Shown here piece by piece: positions 24,483 to 32,479 of a stretch of DNA of 64,000 nt. The position numbers were made by a program, and so were the translations under genes. Numbering within the stretch: position 1 is the first letter of the stretch; every line of letters starts with the position of its first letter. The stretch is from Nocardia amikacinitolerans NBRC 108937 (GTDB lineage Bacteria; Actinomycetota; Actinomycetes; Mycobacteriales; Mycobacteriaceae), in NCBI RefSeq assembly GCF_001612615.1, contig NZ_BDAU01000021.1:62001-126000 (forward strand), written 5' to 3'. The notes under the pieces were generated by a model. That model was not told the DNA's origin and did no database searches. It was given only the letters and a program-made list of their open reading frames with translations.

Positions 24483-25897
24483 ACGGTTTCGGATACGGGC
24501 TCAGCGGCGGGGGTTCGCATGGTCACCGCCGCGATGCCCGCTCCGACGAGCGCGATCACCGCCGCGCCAAGGAACGCGGCCGAGAAACCACTGGTCAGCT
24601 CGTCGATATCGGTCACCTGATCGGCGCCGAACGCCGCGGCGACGGCCGTCATCGCGGCCAGGCCGACGGCCGAGCCCACCTGATACGAGACGTTGACGAT
24701 GCCAGAGGCGAGACCGCCCTCCTCCGGCCGTGCCGCCGAGATCGCGGTACCGAGGGAGGGTATGAAGGCCAGCGACATGCCGCCGGCGGCCACCAGCGAG
24801 GCGGGCAGCACGTCGACCCAGAAGTTCCCGGTGGGCCGAACCAGCGACATAATGCCGAGCCCGAGCGCGAGCACGAGCAGACCGGTGACGATCATCGGCT
24901 TGGCGCCGAAGCGCTGCATGGCGCGCGGGGCGAGCACGATCATGCCGAGCATGATCAGCGTGGTCATCGGAAGCAGCGCCGCGCCCGAGGGGAACGCGCT
25001 GTAGCCGAGCACCTGCTGCAAATACAGGTTCAGGAAGAACCACATCGGCACCCAGGCCGCGCCGAGCAAGAGCTGGGCGATGTTGGCGGCGGCCAGATTC
25101 GGCGCGCGGAAGATGCCGAGGCGCATCAGCGGTTCCCGGCTGCGGGACTGAAGAACCACGAAACCGGCGAGCAATGCGCCCGCGATCGCGAGCACGCCCC
25201 AGGTCTGGCCCGAGGCCCAGCCCACTTCGGGCGCGCGGACGATGCCGTAGACGGCGGCGGCGAGACCGGCGGTCACCGTTGCCGCGCCGAGCAGGTCGAC
25301 CGAACCCGAGCGGGCCGGTGCGCTCGGCATCAGCGCGGGCACCGCGACGAGAGCCAGCAGCGCGATCGGCACGTTGATGTAGAAAACCCAAGGCCAACTG
25401 ATGTATTCGGTGATGACGCCGCCGAGGAAGACGCCCGCCGTTCCGCCCGCTGGCGCGGCCGCGCCGTAGACGGCGAGCGCTTTGGTCAGCTCCTGCGGCG
25501 AGGAGTCGAAGAGCATCATCAGCAGGGTCAGTGCCGAGGGCGCGATGAGCGCCGCGCCGCCGCCCTGGACCGCTCGGCCGATCAGCTCGGTCGCGACATT
25601 GCCCGCCGCGCCTGCGATCACCGAGCCGACGAGCAGCGTCAGCCAGCCCGCGGCGAACACCCGGCGCGCGCCGAGCAGGTCCGACAGCCGCCCGCCGAGC
25701 AGCAGCAGCCCGCCGAAGGCGATCACGTACGCGTTGAACACCCAGGTCAGATTCTCTTGGGAGAAGCCGAGTTCGGCCTGCATCTTCGGCAGCGCGATGC
25801 CGATGATCGAGGTGTCCATGATGACCATGAATTGCGCCGCGGCGATCACCGCGAGCGCCCACCACCTGCGGGTGGTTGGCGCGGTCTGCGTAGTCAT
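24479..25897 (-). CDS. DHA2/EmrB-type MFS exporter, probably copper-responsive
   Basis: 472 residues with about 14 membrane segments. The opening helix WWALAVIAAAQFMVIMDTSI is the typical EmrB/QacA start with the Asp of MDTSI, and motif A appears as GGRLSDLLGARRVF. The minus-strand ATG at 25897 is preferred; GGA lies about 10 nt upstream. It precedes copZ but each gene has its own operator copy, so the MFS gene is probably induced with the copper genes. Whether it exports copper, a copper ligand or an unrelated compound cannot be told. Its stop codon overlaps the copZ -35 element. Confidence 0.85.
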   Translation of the reverse strand: MTTQTAPTTRRWWALAVIAAAQFMVIMDTSIIGIALPKMQAELGFSQENLTWVFNAYVIAFGGLLLLGGRLSDLLGARRVFAAGWLTLLVGSVIAGAAGNVATELIGRAVQGGGAALIAPSALTLLMMLFDSSPQELTKALAVYGAAAPAGGTAGVFLGGVITEYISWPWVFYINVPIALLALVAVPALMPSAPARSGSVDLLGAATVTAGLAAAVYGIVRAPEVGWASGQTWGVLAIAGALLAGFVVLQSRSREPLMRLGIFRAPNLAAANIAQLLLGAAWVPMWFFLNLYLQQVLGYSAFPSGAALLPMTTLIMLGMIVLAPRAMQRFGAKPMIVTGLLVLALGLGIMSLVRPTGNFWVDVLPASLVAAGGMSLAFIPSLGTAISAARPEEGGLASGIVNVSYQVGSAVGLAAMTAVAAAFGADQVTDIDELTSGFSAAFLGAAVIALVGAGIAAVTMRTPAAEPVSETV

Positions 25898-25937
25898 GAC
25901 ATTTCCATCCTTTCCGAGCGGAAGATCTATGGCTCTC

Positions 25938-25971
25938 ATACCCTACCCACCTAGGGTATCTTGACGTCAAG
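25938..25971 (-). promoter_or_regulatory. Operator of the MFS exporter, second copy of the copper operator
   Basis: ATACCCTA (25938-25945) and TAGGGTAT (25952-25959) are perfect 8-bp arms. The 16-mer TACCCACCTAGGGTAT (25944-25959) differs by one base from the copZ operator. The adjacent 12-bp palindrome CTTGACGTCAAG (25960-25971) supplies a TTGACG -35-like hexamer for leftward transcription. Confidence 0.65.
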
Positions 25972-26274
25972 ATGGAAGTGCCGTGAATCAGCTGCTTCAA
26001 GGTTTCGTTGGGTTGCCGGTTCCCAATGTTGCGGGAGCCCAAAGGGGCGCCTACCAGGGTTTTCGCCCGTTGTTGCGGGTGCCGAGGAGGTTTGCCTACC
26101 CAGGTTTTCCTCTGAGCGGTGCTGGGCACGTCGTGTGCCGTACCCGGCTTACCTCCCGCAGTTGGTGGGCGCGGGGTTCGGCTTCCGGCGTGGTCATCTG
26201 GCTGTGGTTGCGTCTAGAGAAGGGGCAATCGGGAGGAAATCCCTGGCGAAATGCTCTGCCTGTCAAGGCCCCAA

Positions 26275-26368
26275 CCACCATTTGACTACCGCCGATAGAG
26301 AAATGGTTTCGACGGTAGTCATATGGTGGCTTTTCAAGATCGAAGAGCAACCATTTGACTACCGTCGA
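26275..26368. repeat. Three-copy inverted/direct repeat
   Basis: The arms at 26275-26295 and 26309-26329 pair at 19 of 21 positions around a 13-nt loop. A third, direct copy of the left arm (ACCATTTGACTACCGTCGA) lies at 26350-26368. This could be a small nonautonomous element remnant or a multi-site operator. Confidence 0.6.
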
Positions 26369-26473
26369 TTTTCAGGCATCGAGCTTGGGCGGCGAGGGTC
26401 GGCGAAATGGCTCTTCGCAGTTGAGGGTGTAGCGCCGAGAACATAGAGCTGTTGGGCGGTTGGATGTGAGTCG

Positions 26474-26920
26474 TCAGGAGGTGTGAGCGTCGTGGTTCTC
26501 GCGGTTTGCGAGGACCTCGGCCATGTGTGTCTGCGCCCAGTTTCTGAGCCCGCGCGTCATGTGGTGGAGCGAGAGGCCGAGGTCGGTCAGCTCGTAGGAG
26601 ACGGTGACAGGGACGGTTGGCGTCACGGTACGGGTGAGCAGACCATCGTGCTCCAGCGACCGTAGCGTCTGGGTCAGCATCTTCTGGCTGACCCCGGCCA
26701 GAAGACGAGAGATCTCGGAGTAACGCATCGCTTTCGGGGCGTCTGCGTGTGCTGCACCGGGCTGGCCAGGGCTGTTGTCGCCGCCCAGCGCACACAGGAT
26801 CAGGACGACCCACTTGTCCGAGATTCGGTCGAGCAGTTGCCGGCTGGGGCACCCTGCCAGGAACGCGTTGTACTCCACCTTGGCCTGAGCCCTCTTCTGG
26901 GCCGCCTTCATCGTTGTCAC
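26474..26920 (-). CDS. HxlR-family transcriptional regulator
   Basis: 148 residues. A single Cys in the HxlR position (AGCPSRQLLDRISDKW), then a winged helix with RYSEISRLLAGVSQKMLTQTL and LEHDGLLTRTV. A loop of about 18 residues (GGDNSPGQPGAAHADAPKAM) is inserted before RYSEI. The GTG at 26920 is preferred because AGAGG is 8 nt upstream on the minus strand. It is divergent from an aldo-keto reductase. HxlR proteins often sense quinones or electrophiles through that Cys and control a divergent oxidoreductase, which is the likely arrangement here. Confidence 0.85.
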   Translation of the reverse strand: MTTMKAAQKRAQAKVEYNAFLAGCPSRQLLDRISDKWVVLILCALGGDNSPGQPGAAHADAPKAMRYSEISRLLAGVSQKMLTQTLRSLEHDGLLTRTVTPTVPVTVSYELTDLGLSLHHMTRGLRNWAQTHMAEVLANRENHDAHTS

Positions 26921-26967
26921 TGATCGCACCTCTCACCGATGGGTGGGTTACGCACTCCAAAGTGCCT

Positions 26968-26984
26968 ACTTCCCGACAGGAAGT
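26968..26984. promoter_or_regulatory. Inverted repeat between the HxlR and reductase genes
   Basis: ACTTCC (26968-26973) and GGAAGT (26979-26984) with spacer CGACA, lying between the divergent starts at 26920 and 27053. This is the likely HxlR operator. Confidence 0.5.
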
Positions 26985-27052
26985 TTCTCTTCAATGCTGA
27001 TGCAGGGAGGCGGCAGGCGCCACCGCCCAAGTGCACGACGAAAGGCAACAGG

Positions 27053-27925
27053 ATGAGCACACCTTCCCTCTCTCTTCCCGGCGGCACCTGGACTCTGGGT
27101 GACCTGACCGTCACCCGGTTCGGCTACGGCGCCATGCAACTGGCCGGCCCGTGGGTCATGGGGCCGCCCACCGATCGCGAGGGTGCCCTGGCCGTTCTGC
27201 GTGAAGCGGTCGGCCTCGGTATCACCCACATCGACACCAGCGATGCCTACGGGCCGCGCGTCACCAACGAGTTGATCCGCGAGGCACTGCACCCTTATCC
27301 CGAGTCGCTGCGCATCGTGACCAAGGTGGGCGCGACCCGCGACGAACAGGGTGGCTGGCCCACGGCCCGGCGACCCGAAGATCTGCGCCGCCAGGTCCAC
27401 GACAACCTCGAGTCCCTCCGACTCGACGTACTCGACCTGGTCAACCTCCGGCTCGGCAACGCCGAAGGTCCCCAGCCCGGCTCGCTCGCCGAGGCGTTCG
27501 AGACGCTCGTGGAACTCCAGCAGCAGGGCCTGATCCGCCACCTCGGGGTCAGCAACGCGACCGAGGAGCAGGTCACCGAGGCACAGAGCATCGCGCCGAT
27601 CGTGTGCGTGCAGAACATGTACAACCTCGCCCACCGCCACGACGACAAGCTCATCGACCGGCTCGCCGCCGACGGCGTCGCGTACGTGCCCTTCTTCCCC
27701 CTCGGGGGCTTTACCCCGCTTCAGTCCTCGGCGCTCTCGGCGGTCGCCGCTCGATCGAAGGCGACACAGATGTCCGTCGCGCTGGCCTGGCTGCTGCAGC
27801 GATCACCGAACATCCTGCTCATCCCCGGCACGTCATCGACGGCGCACCTGCGCGAGAACATCGCCGGCGCGGGACTCTCCCTCTCTCATGAGGACTCGAC
27901 CGAGCTGGACGACATCGGCCGCTGA
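27053..27925 (+). CDS. Aldo-keto reductase family oxidoreductase
   Basis: 290 residues, TIM-barrel AKR fold. Asp and Tyr of the catalytic tetrad are in THIDTSDAYG, and Lys in RIVTKVG. The usual catalytic His position (DLY-x-L-H) reads DLVNLRLG, so His is Arg. Later motifs RHLGVSNATEEQV and ALAWLLQRSPNILLIPGTSS fit the NADPH-binding part. AAAGG lies 7 nt before the ATG. It is divergent from the HxlR regulator with a 6-bp-arm inverted repeat between them, so it is probably induced by a carbonyl or quinone compound. The His-to-Arg change may alter activity; related proteins with this change exist as far as I recall. Confidence 0.87.
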   Translation: MSTPSLSLPGGTWTLGDLTVTRFGYGAMQLAGPWVMGPPTDREGALAVLREAVGLGITHIDTSDAYGPRVTNELIREALHPYPESLRIVTKVGATRDEQGGWPTARRPEDLRRQVHDNLESLRLDVLDLVNLRLGNAEGPQPGSLAEAFETLVELQQQGLIRHLGVSNATEEQVTEAQSIAPIVCVQNMYNLAHRHDDKLIDRLAADGVAYVPFFPLGGFTPLQSSALSAVAARSKATQMSVALAWLLQRSPNILLIPGTSSTAHLRENIAGAGLSLSHEDSTELDDIGR

Positions 27926-27936
27926 ATCCTCGTAGC

Positions 27937-28040
27937 TGGACGGCCCGCTCTGTCCTCGGATTCCGCGACCTCACCAACTACATCGCCAGATCCCTGCTGG
28001 AAACGGCGGCTTCAGGCCACGACTACACCCTGGATTGTGA
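27937..28040 (+). pseudogene. Possible transposase C-terminal remnant
   Basis: Reading forward from 27938, GFRDLTNYIARSLLET is encoded; a shift of one base near 28004 continues as GGFRPRLHPGL and a stop at 28038-28040. The wording resembles the C-terminal end of a transposase, but I cannot name the family and the match is from memory. It directly follows the aldo-keto reductase. Confidence 0.3.
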
Positions 28041-28078
28041 AGAGCCGGCGAAATCCGCCCCCGAGCGACGCGGCTACC

Positions 28079-28741
28079 TCAACTGACCTGCGCTCCATGC
28101 AAATTCCGAGCGGTGGGCGAGGTGTCCACCTCGCTCGGGTCCGGATAGGTTCCGAAAACGCGGTCCGCGGTTCCGGAACTTGTCACCGTGAACCAGAAGT
28201 GCTCGTTCTTGTAGTGGTGGTGTCGGTGATTGCGCCAAACCGCCTTGTACAGCGCCCTTTTCGGCTTGTAGTCGGTGTGGATGAGGTAGTGCGTCCACTC
28301 GTAGCCGAGGCCGAGCACCGTGATGGTCAGCAGGAAGGTCAGGCCGAGGCCGAGTCGGGGGAACGCGAAGGCGGTGATCGCCAGCAACGCCACGATGACG
28401 AAGACCAGCGAGCGGGTCGGGATGAAGATCAGCGGAATGTTGCGCGGATCGACGTGGTGCAGGCGGTGTTTGCGGGCCAGCTCGCTGTCCAAGGCGATCG
28501 GGCCGATCCGCTTCGGCCGCCAGTGCAGCACCATGACGTGCACGACCCACTCGAACGCGGGGAACACCGCGAGCATCACCACCGGCAGCAGCGCGTCGCT
28601 GAGCTGCCAGTCGCCCACCAGGATTCGAGCGATCAGAGCGAACGCCAGCGCGGTGCCGATCATCCATGGCGAGGGGTGGCGGAGGAACTCGCGGAACGCG
28701 TCGCCGAGCGTGAGACCTCGGCGCAGCTGGGTTTTGGACAT
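28079..28741 (-). CDS. Fatty acid hydroxylase/sterol desaturase superfamily protein
   Basis: 220 residues with about four membrane segments. The eight-His di-iron pattern is present: HVMVLH, RKHRLHH, HYLIH and NHRHHHYKNEH. Proteins of this type hydroxylate or desaturate fatty acids, carotenoids or sterols in the membrane. The gene follows the GntR/FadR-type regulator on the same strand with a 24-bp gap, so it is likely controlled by it. A lipid substrate fits both the enzyme family and the FadR-like regulator, but this is inference. Confidence 0.85.
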   Translation of the reverse strand: MSKTQLRRGLTLGDAFREFLRHPSPWMIGTALAFALIARILVGDWQLSDALLPVVMLAVFPAFEWVVHVMVLHWRPKRIGPIALDSELARKHRLHHVDPRNIPLIFIPTRSLVFVIVALLAITAFAFPRLGLGLTFLLTITVLGLGYEWTHYLIHTDYKPKRALYKAVWRNHRHHHYKNEHFWFTVTSSGTADRVFGTYPDPSEVDTSPTARNLHGAQVS

Positions 28742-28765
28742 GGTGTCACCTCGGATATTGCGTGA

Positions 28766-29788
28766 TCAGCGGCCGCCGAGGGCCTCGATCAGGGCGGTGG
28801 TCGCCGGCTCGAGCAGGGCCCGAGCTTTGTCGGCGGCCTTCTTCGGCCGGCCCGCCACGATGGCGGCGGCCAGTTCGCGGTAGCCCTCGGCATTGCCCAC
28901 CTCGGCGGACATGACGGGGGCCAGCGCCGCGAGCGCTGGTTCGTAAGCGGCGCGCAGCATGTTGAACATCAGGCGGAACACGATCGAGTCGGCCGCGTCG
29001 ACGACGTGATCCCAGAACTCCAGCGCATGCCGTTGCAGCACAACCGGATCGGTTTCAGCGGTCAGCGCCGCCACGGCGCGCTCGAGATCGGCGCGCACCT
29101 GGTCGTACTCGGTACCGGGCTCCGCCGCGCGCGACCCGCCGTCCGCGCGATTGTCGCGGCTGGTGGTGACGGGCTGGGCGGCGTTCGGCTCGTCGTGCCT
29201 GCGGTTGTCGCGGCCGGTCATGCCCGGTTGGGTGGCGTTCGGGTCGTCGCGCCTGCGGTTGTCGCGGCCGGTCATGCCCGGTTGGGTGGCGTTCGGGTCG
29301 TCGTGCCCGCGATTGTCGCGGCCTGTCGCGCGTGACTCGCTGGCATTCGCCTCGCCGTCCGCCCGTTCCGGCAAACCCGACCGGCCGGTGGCGCGCGCGC
29401 TTTCCCGGTCCAACGCCGCCATCCGCGCCGCCGCCAGTTCGGCAACCTTCGGCCCGTTGTGCATGCGGACCTCCAGGATGCTGCGCGCGACAGCGGGTTC
29501 GAGCATGCCCTCGCGGATCAGCAACCGGGGCAGCACCTCCAGCCCGGCGCCGCGCCGATAGTCGAGCACGGTGGTCGCGTCACCCTGCCGCACCGCGACG
29601 AGTCCCGCCGCGGCGAGGCGTTGCAGCGCCTCGCGCACCGCGGGCCGCGAGACGCCGAGCGCCTCCGCCAACTGCCGTTCGCTCGGCAAGGTCGACCCCG
29701 GCGCCAGTTCACCGCTGAGCACATCCGCGGCGATCTGCTCGAACACATCCGCCGACACCGACCGCTTGACCACAGGTTGCAACGCCAT
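28766..29788 (-). CDS. GntR/FadR-family regulator with internal repeat insertion
   Basis: 340 residues. The winged helix (about 1-75) has SVSADVFEQIAADV and LPSERQLAEALGVSRPAVREAL. The FCD ligand domain starts with ILEVRMHNGPKVAELAA and continues as LQRHALEFWDHVVDAADS, but about 95 residues of low-complexity sequence lie between these two parts. The insert contains an 18-residue unit with PNATQPGMTGRDNR repeated about three and a half times. The family is usually about 230-250 residues, which matches the length without the insert. A FadR-like operator at 29825 suggests autoregulation. The ATG at 29788 is preferred; a GTG at 29806 is possible. Confidence 0.85.
   Translation of the reverse strand: MALQPVVKRSVSADVFEQIAADVLSGELAPGSTLPSERQLAEALGVSRPAVREALQRLAAAGLVAVRQGDATTVLDYRRGAGLEVLPRLLIREGMLEPAVARSILEVRMHNGPKVAELAAARMAALDRESARATGRSGLPERADGEANASESRATGRDNRGHDDPNATQPGMTGRDNRRRDDPNATQPGMTGRDNRRHDEPNAAQPVTTSRDNRADGGSRAAEPGTEYDQVRADLERAVAALTAETDPVVLQRHALEFWDHVVDAADSIVFRLMFNMLRAAYEPALAALAPVMSAEVGNAEGYRELAAAIVAGRPKKAADKARALLEPATTALIEALGGR
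29147..29345. repeat. 54-bp in-frame minisatellite in the GntR gene
   Basis: A 54-bp unit (18 codons; contains GCGGTTGTCGCGGCCGGTCA) is repeated about three and a half times, the central copies nearly identical and the edges degenerate. The period is a multiple of three, so copy-number change would keep the frame. Confidence 0.85.
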
Positions 29789-29824
29789 GCGTCCACTCTG
29801 CGCCACGGTGGTCAGCTGGTCAAG

Positions 29825-29835
29825 TGGTCAGACCA
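29825..29835. promoter_or_regulatory. GntR/FadR-type operator
   Basis: TGGTC-A-GACCA is a perfect 5-bp-arm palindrome matching the TGGTnnnACCA pattern of FadR-subfamily regulators, 37 bp upstream of the regulator start. Partial TGGTCA half-sites lie just before it (near 29810 and 29816). Confidence 0.6.
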
Positions 29836-30013
29836 ATTCCGCCGACGTGCCTCCACGCAGACTGTCCGCTATGAGGTGTCCGAGCAGACCGGATCGGACG
29901 TGCTCGCCGCACACGAGCTGACCCATTTCCTCGCCGACGAACGTGCACAACCTTCGCCTGCTTCGAGGCCCCGGCCCGCCCCAACCCGAACCGGGCCCTC
30001 CCACAAACCCATT

Positions 30014-30066
30014 GCACGCCGCACATAGCCACCGCCTATGTGCGGCGTACACGAGCTGTGTGGCAG
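30014..30066. repeat. Dispersed palindromic repeat A, copy 2
   Basis: Perfect 12-bp arms CGCCGCACATAG (30017-30028) and CTATGTGCGGCG (30036-30047) around CCACCGC. The right flank, read inverted, is GCCACACAGCTCGTGTAC, matching the left flank of copy A1 at 19.1 kb. Confidence 0.75.
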
Positions 30067-30079
30067 CTATGCTCGCGTC

Positions 30080-30122
30080 GGCCTCGCAGACCTCGCAACC
30101 ACTGCGAAGCGTGCAGATCCTT
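30080..30122. repeat. Dispersed palindromic repeat B, partial copy 2
   Basis: Carries GCCTCGCAGACC and ACTGCGAAGCGTGCAGATCC, matching parts of copies B1 and B3 but lacking the inner left arm. Confidence 0.5.
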
Positions 30123-30777
30123 AGCTCGGGTCGGACCCGCGAATAGCAGCCAGCCATGTCGCGGTGGCGGCCGCGACGCACAGCGCCCCGACGAAGGTGA
30201 CGAGCCCCCCACCATCGACATAGATCCAGAGCAGCGCGGCGAAGGGCGCGGCAACGGCGGGCTGAACGTCGAACAGCAGGCGGCGCGTCACCCGGCTCGC
30301 CGCGAGCACGGGCGCGTCCGGATCGGGCCGACTCGGATTGTCGACGAGCCGCCCGGGCGGTTCCGTATCCCGCGCCCGCCCCGAGGGATACAGCCGCAGA
30401 TCCCCCGCGCGAAGGACACGCCCGTCGAACTCGGCCGCCGACTCCGTAAACGTGACGAGCGCCGGATCGAAGAACACCGGCAACCACCGTCGCGCACCGG
30501 CCGGACCGATGACCTCCAACCACGATCGACTGACCAACCGGTGCTGCTGCCGAACCCGCGCGACCCGAAAACCCCCCGCCCCTGGCAACCCGCAGGACAG
30601 CACCCCGAAGGCCATCAGAAGCCGAATCCCGGTGTAGCCCGATATCCCCAGCGCCACCGTCGCCAACCCGGCCAACTGGTCCACCGTGGCGAACGGCGCC
30701 CACGCGGCACAGACCGCGAGGGCGCCGAGCGTCACGCCGATCGGGTAGGCCAGCGGATGAGCCGACCTCGAACTCAC
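30121..30777 (-). CDS. Membrane protein of unknown function
   Basis: 218 residues. Two hydrophobic segments lie near the N-terminus (about 8-70, starting AYPIGVTLGALAVC), a soluble middle (about 75-165) contains WLEVIGPAGARRWLPVFFDP, and two more hydrophobic segments close the protein (about 168-212). I do not recognise a family. The GTG at 30777 overlaps the stop of the binding-protein gene before it (GTGA), so it is translationally coupled and is the last gene of the peptide-transport operon. It could assist the transporter or be an unrelated passenger. Confidence 0.7.
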   Translation of the reverse strand: MSSRSAHPLAYPIGVTLGALAVCAAWAPFATVDQLAGLATVALGISGYTGIRLLMAFGVLSCGLPGAGGFRVARVRQQHRLVSRSWLEVIGPAGARRWLPVFFDPALVTFTESAAEFDGRVLRAGDLRLYPSGRARDTEPPGRLVDNPSRPDPDAPVLAASRVTRRLLFDVQPAVAAPFAALLWIYVDGGGLVTFVGALCVAAATATWLAAIRGSDPS

Positions 30778-32444
30778 TTCAGGAAGCCGACTTTCGTGTA
30801 ATCCGGCGTTGCCAACCCGAACGCGCCGTAGTTGGCGAGGTTGTCGCGCGCCGCGTAGGTGCCCGAAGCCTGGTGCAGCGGAATCGAATAGCCCTCGGCG
30901 AAGATCATCTGGTCGCACTGGTTGGCCAGCTCGATCGCCTTGTCCGGGTCGAGCTCCGCGATGGTCTTGTCGATGAGAGCGTTGAGCTCCGGCGAACCGA
31001 TCCGGGCCTTGTTGCCCATCAGGTTGTTCGGGTCGTAGTAGTAGACCTGCTGCAACGCGCCGAGCGGCAGCGCGCTACCGCCCCAGCTGAATTGGGCGAT
31101 GTCGAAGTTGCCAGGATCGATGACGTCCTTGAACAGGCCCGTGCCCGGCACGGTCTGGATGGTCAGCTTCACGCCGACCGCGGCCAGGTTCTGCTGCACG
31201 ATCTGCGCGGTCTGCACCCAGGCGTCCTGCTGGTACATCACGTCGCGGAGCTCGAGCCTGCGGCCGTCCTTCTCGCGCACGTCGCCGTTGAGTTTCCAGC
31301 CGAGCTCGTCGAGCATCCGGGCCGCCTCGGCCGGGTCGTAGGAGATCGGCGCGGCGTTGTCCTGGTAGCCCTTCTGGCCGGCCATGAAGATGTGGTTGTT
31401 CAGCGGCTTCGGGTTCTCCACGACGCCGTTCTGCGCCGCGGTCACGATGCCCTGCCGGTCGATGGCCTTGGATATGGCGATCCGCAGCTGCGGGTCCTCC
31501 AGCAGCGAGCCGGGCGCGCCGTTGAAGGTCAGATGCGACCAGCTCGGCTCCGGCGCGCGCCGGATGACCACGTTCGCCGCGTTGCGAGCCGCCGTCACGT
31601 TCTCGATGCCGGACATGTAGGCGATGTCGAGCTCGTTGTTCTGGATGGCGGGCAGCCAGGCGGTGTGGTCGAGCACGCTGAAGGTGATGGTGTCCAGCTT
31701 CGGGGTGTCGCCCCACCATTGCGGGTTGCGGCTCAGCGTGATTCGCTGCTGCGCGCGGTCGATGTTGCTGATCACGAAGGGGCCCGAGCTGAGCGTCAGC
31801 CCGTCCCGGTTGGCGGTGTTGAACGCCTCGGGCGTCGCGGTGACCGACTTCGGGTAGAGCGGGCTGAACTGTCCGCGCCATTCACCGTAGGGCTGGCTGA
31901 AGGTGACGATCGCCTGCCGGTCGTCGACGCCGCGCTCGACCTTCTCCACCCGGTCGAAGCCGCTCAGCGCCGAGACCAGGTACGCGTTGTCCTTCCCGCT
32001 CTGCGCGTTCGCCTGGGAACGCAGGTCCTCCCAGGTGATCGGGCTGCCGTCGGACCACACGGCCTTCGGATTGATGGTGTAGGTGACCTGCTGCGGGCTG
32101 GTGTTGGTGAGCTGCACGTCGGTGAAGAAGTTGTGATCCACCGAGAGCTCGCCCGCCGCGTTGCTGACGAACGGAGCGGGCATGGTCGGTCCCGCCACCA
32201 TCGCGCCGCTCTCGGTGCCGCCGTCCACTTGGAGCACGTTGAAGTTCTCCGGGAACGAGCTCAGCACCAACCGCAGATTCCCACCGTCGCGCAACTGGCT
32301 CGGGTCCACCGGGTTGATGTCGTTGGTGCTGCCGATCGTGCTGGTGCCGGGCGCGACGGCGCCGTTGTCGGAACAACCGGTGAGGATCAGGCCGAACGCG
32401 GCGAGTGGCACCGCCAATCTGGTGGTCAAGGAACGTATCCGCAT
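30774..32444 (-). CDS. Peptide/substrate-binding lipoprotein (SBP family 5), paralogue 1
   Basis: 556 residues. The signal peptide ends in lipobox LTGC (Cys near residue 24), so it is a lipid-anchored extracytoplasmic binding protein. The SBP family 5 fold is recognisable: LRLVLSSFPENFN, ITWEDLRSQAN, LSSGPFVISNIDR, DPQLRIAISKAIDRQGI and NNLMGNKARIGSPELNALID. It is the third of three related binding-protein genes downstream of one DppBCDF-like transporter, with 35 bp to the previous one. The three share the mature N-terminal motif NDINP or SDINP. The ligand is probably an oligopeptide, but other ligands are possible in this family. Confidence 0.9.
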   Translation of the reverse strand: MRIRSLTTRLAVPLAAFGLILTGCSDNGAVAPGTSTIGSTNDINPVDPSQLRDGGNLRLVLSSFPENFNVLQVDGGTESGAMVAGPTMPAPFVSNAAGELSVDHNFFTDVQLTNTSPQQVTYTINPKAVWSDGSPITWEDLRSQANAQSGKDNAYLVSALSGFDRVEKVERGVDDRQAIVTFSQPYGEWRGQFSPLYPKSVTATPEAFNTANRDGLTLSSGPFVISNIDRAQQRITLSRNPQWWGDTPKLDTITFSVLDHTAWLPAIQNNELDIAYMSGIENVTAARNAANVVIRRAPEPSWSHLTFNGAPGSLLEDPQLRIAISKAIDRQGIVTAAQNGVVENPKPLNNHIFMAGQKGYQDNAAPISYDPAEAARMLDELGWKLNGDVREKDGRRLELRDVMYQQDAWVQTAQIVQQNLAAVGVKLTIQTVPGTGLFKDVIDPGNFDIAQFSWGGSALPLGALQQVYYYDPNNLMGNKARIGSPELNALIDKTIAELDPDKAIELANQCDQMIFAEGYSIPLHQASGTYAARDNLANYGAFGLATPDYTKVGFLK

Positions 32445-32479
32445 CGAGCTGGTCCTTCCGCGTCGGCCTGATCGTCACA

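Larger units (their letters stand above)
25898..26473. other. Spacer between the MFS exporter and the HxlR gene
   Basis: The left end carries the MFS operator and promoter. The middle (25980-26270) has lower coding character and a loose repeat (GCCTACCAGGGTTTTC near 26050 and GCCTACCCAGGTTTTC near 26095). A three-copy palindromic repeat lies at 26275-26368. No gene is supported. Confidence 0.5.
29789..30120. other. Spacer with FadR-like operator and repeats A2 and B2
   Basis: Apart from the operator at 29825-29835 and the repeats at 30014-30066 and 30080-30122, no gene or clear terminator is seen. Confidence 0.5.

Noticed and set aside
24476..25954. A 492-codon plus-strand frame antisense to the MFS exporter
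   Set aside because: Composed of Arg, His, Glu and Gly runs with no domain; the minus-strand frame has clear MFS motifs.
25983..26285. A 100-codon plus-strand frame in the spacer after the copper block
   Set aside because: No ribosome site, no recognisable domain, and it runs into the palindromic repeats.
29147..29345. Regular 54-bp repeats that could suggest a CRISPR array
   Set aside because: There are no unique spacers; the repeats are contiguous and in frame within the GntR gene.
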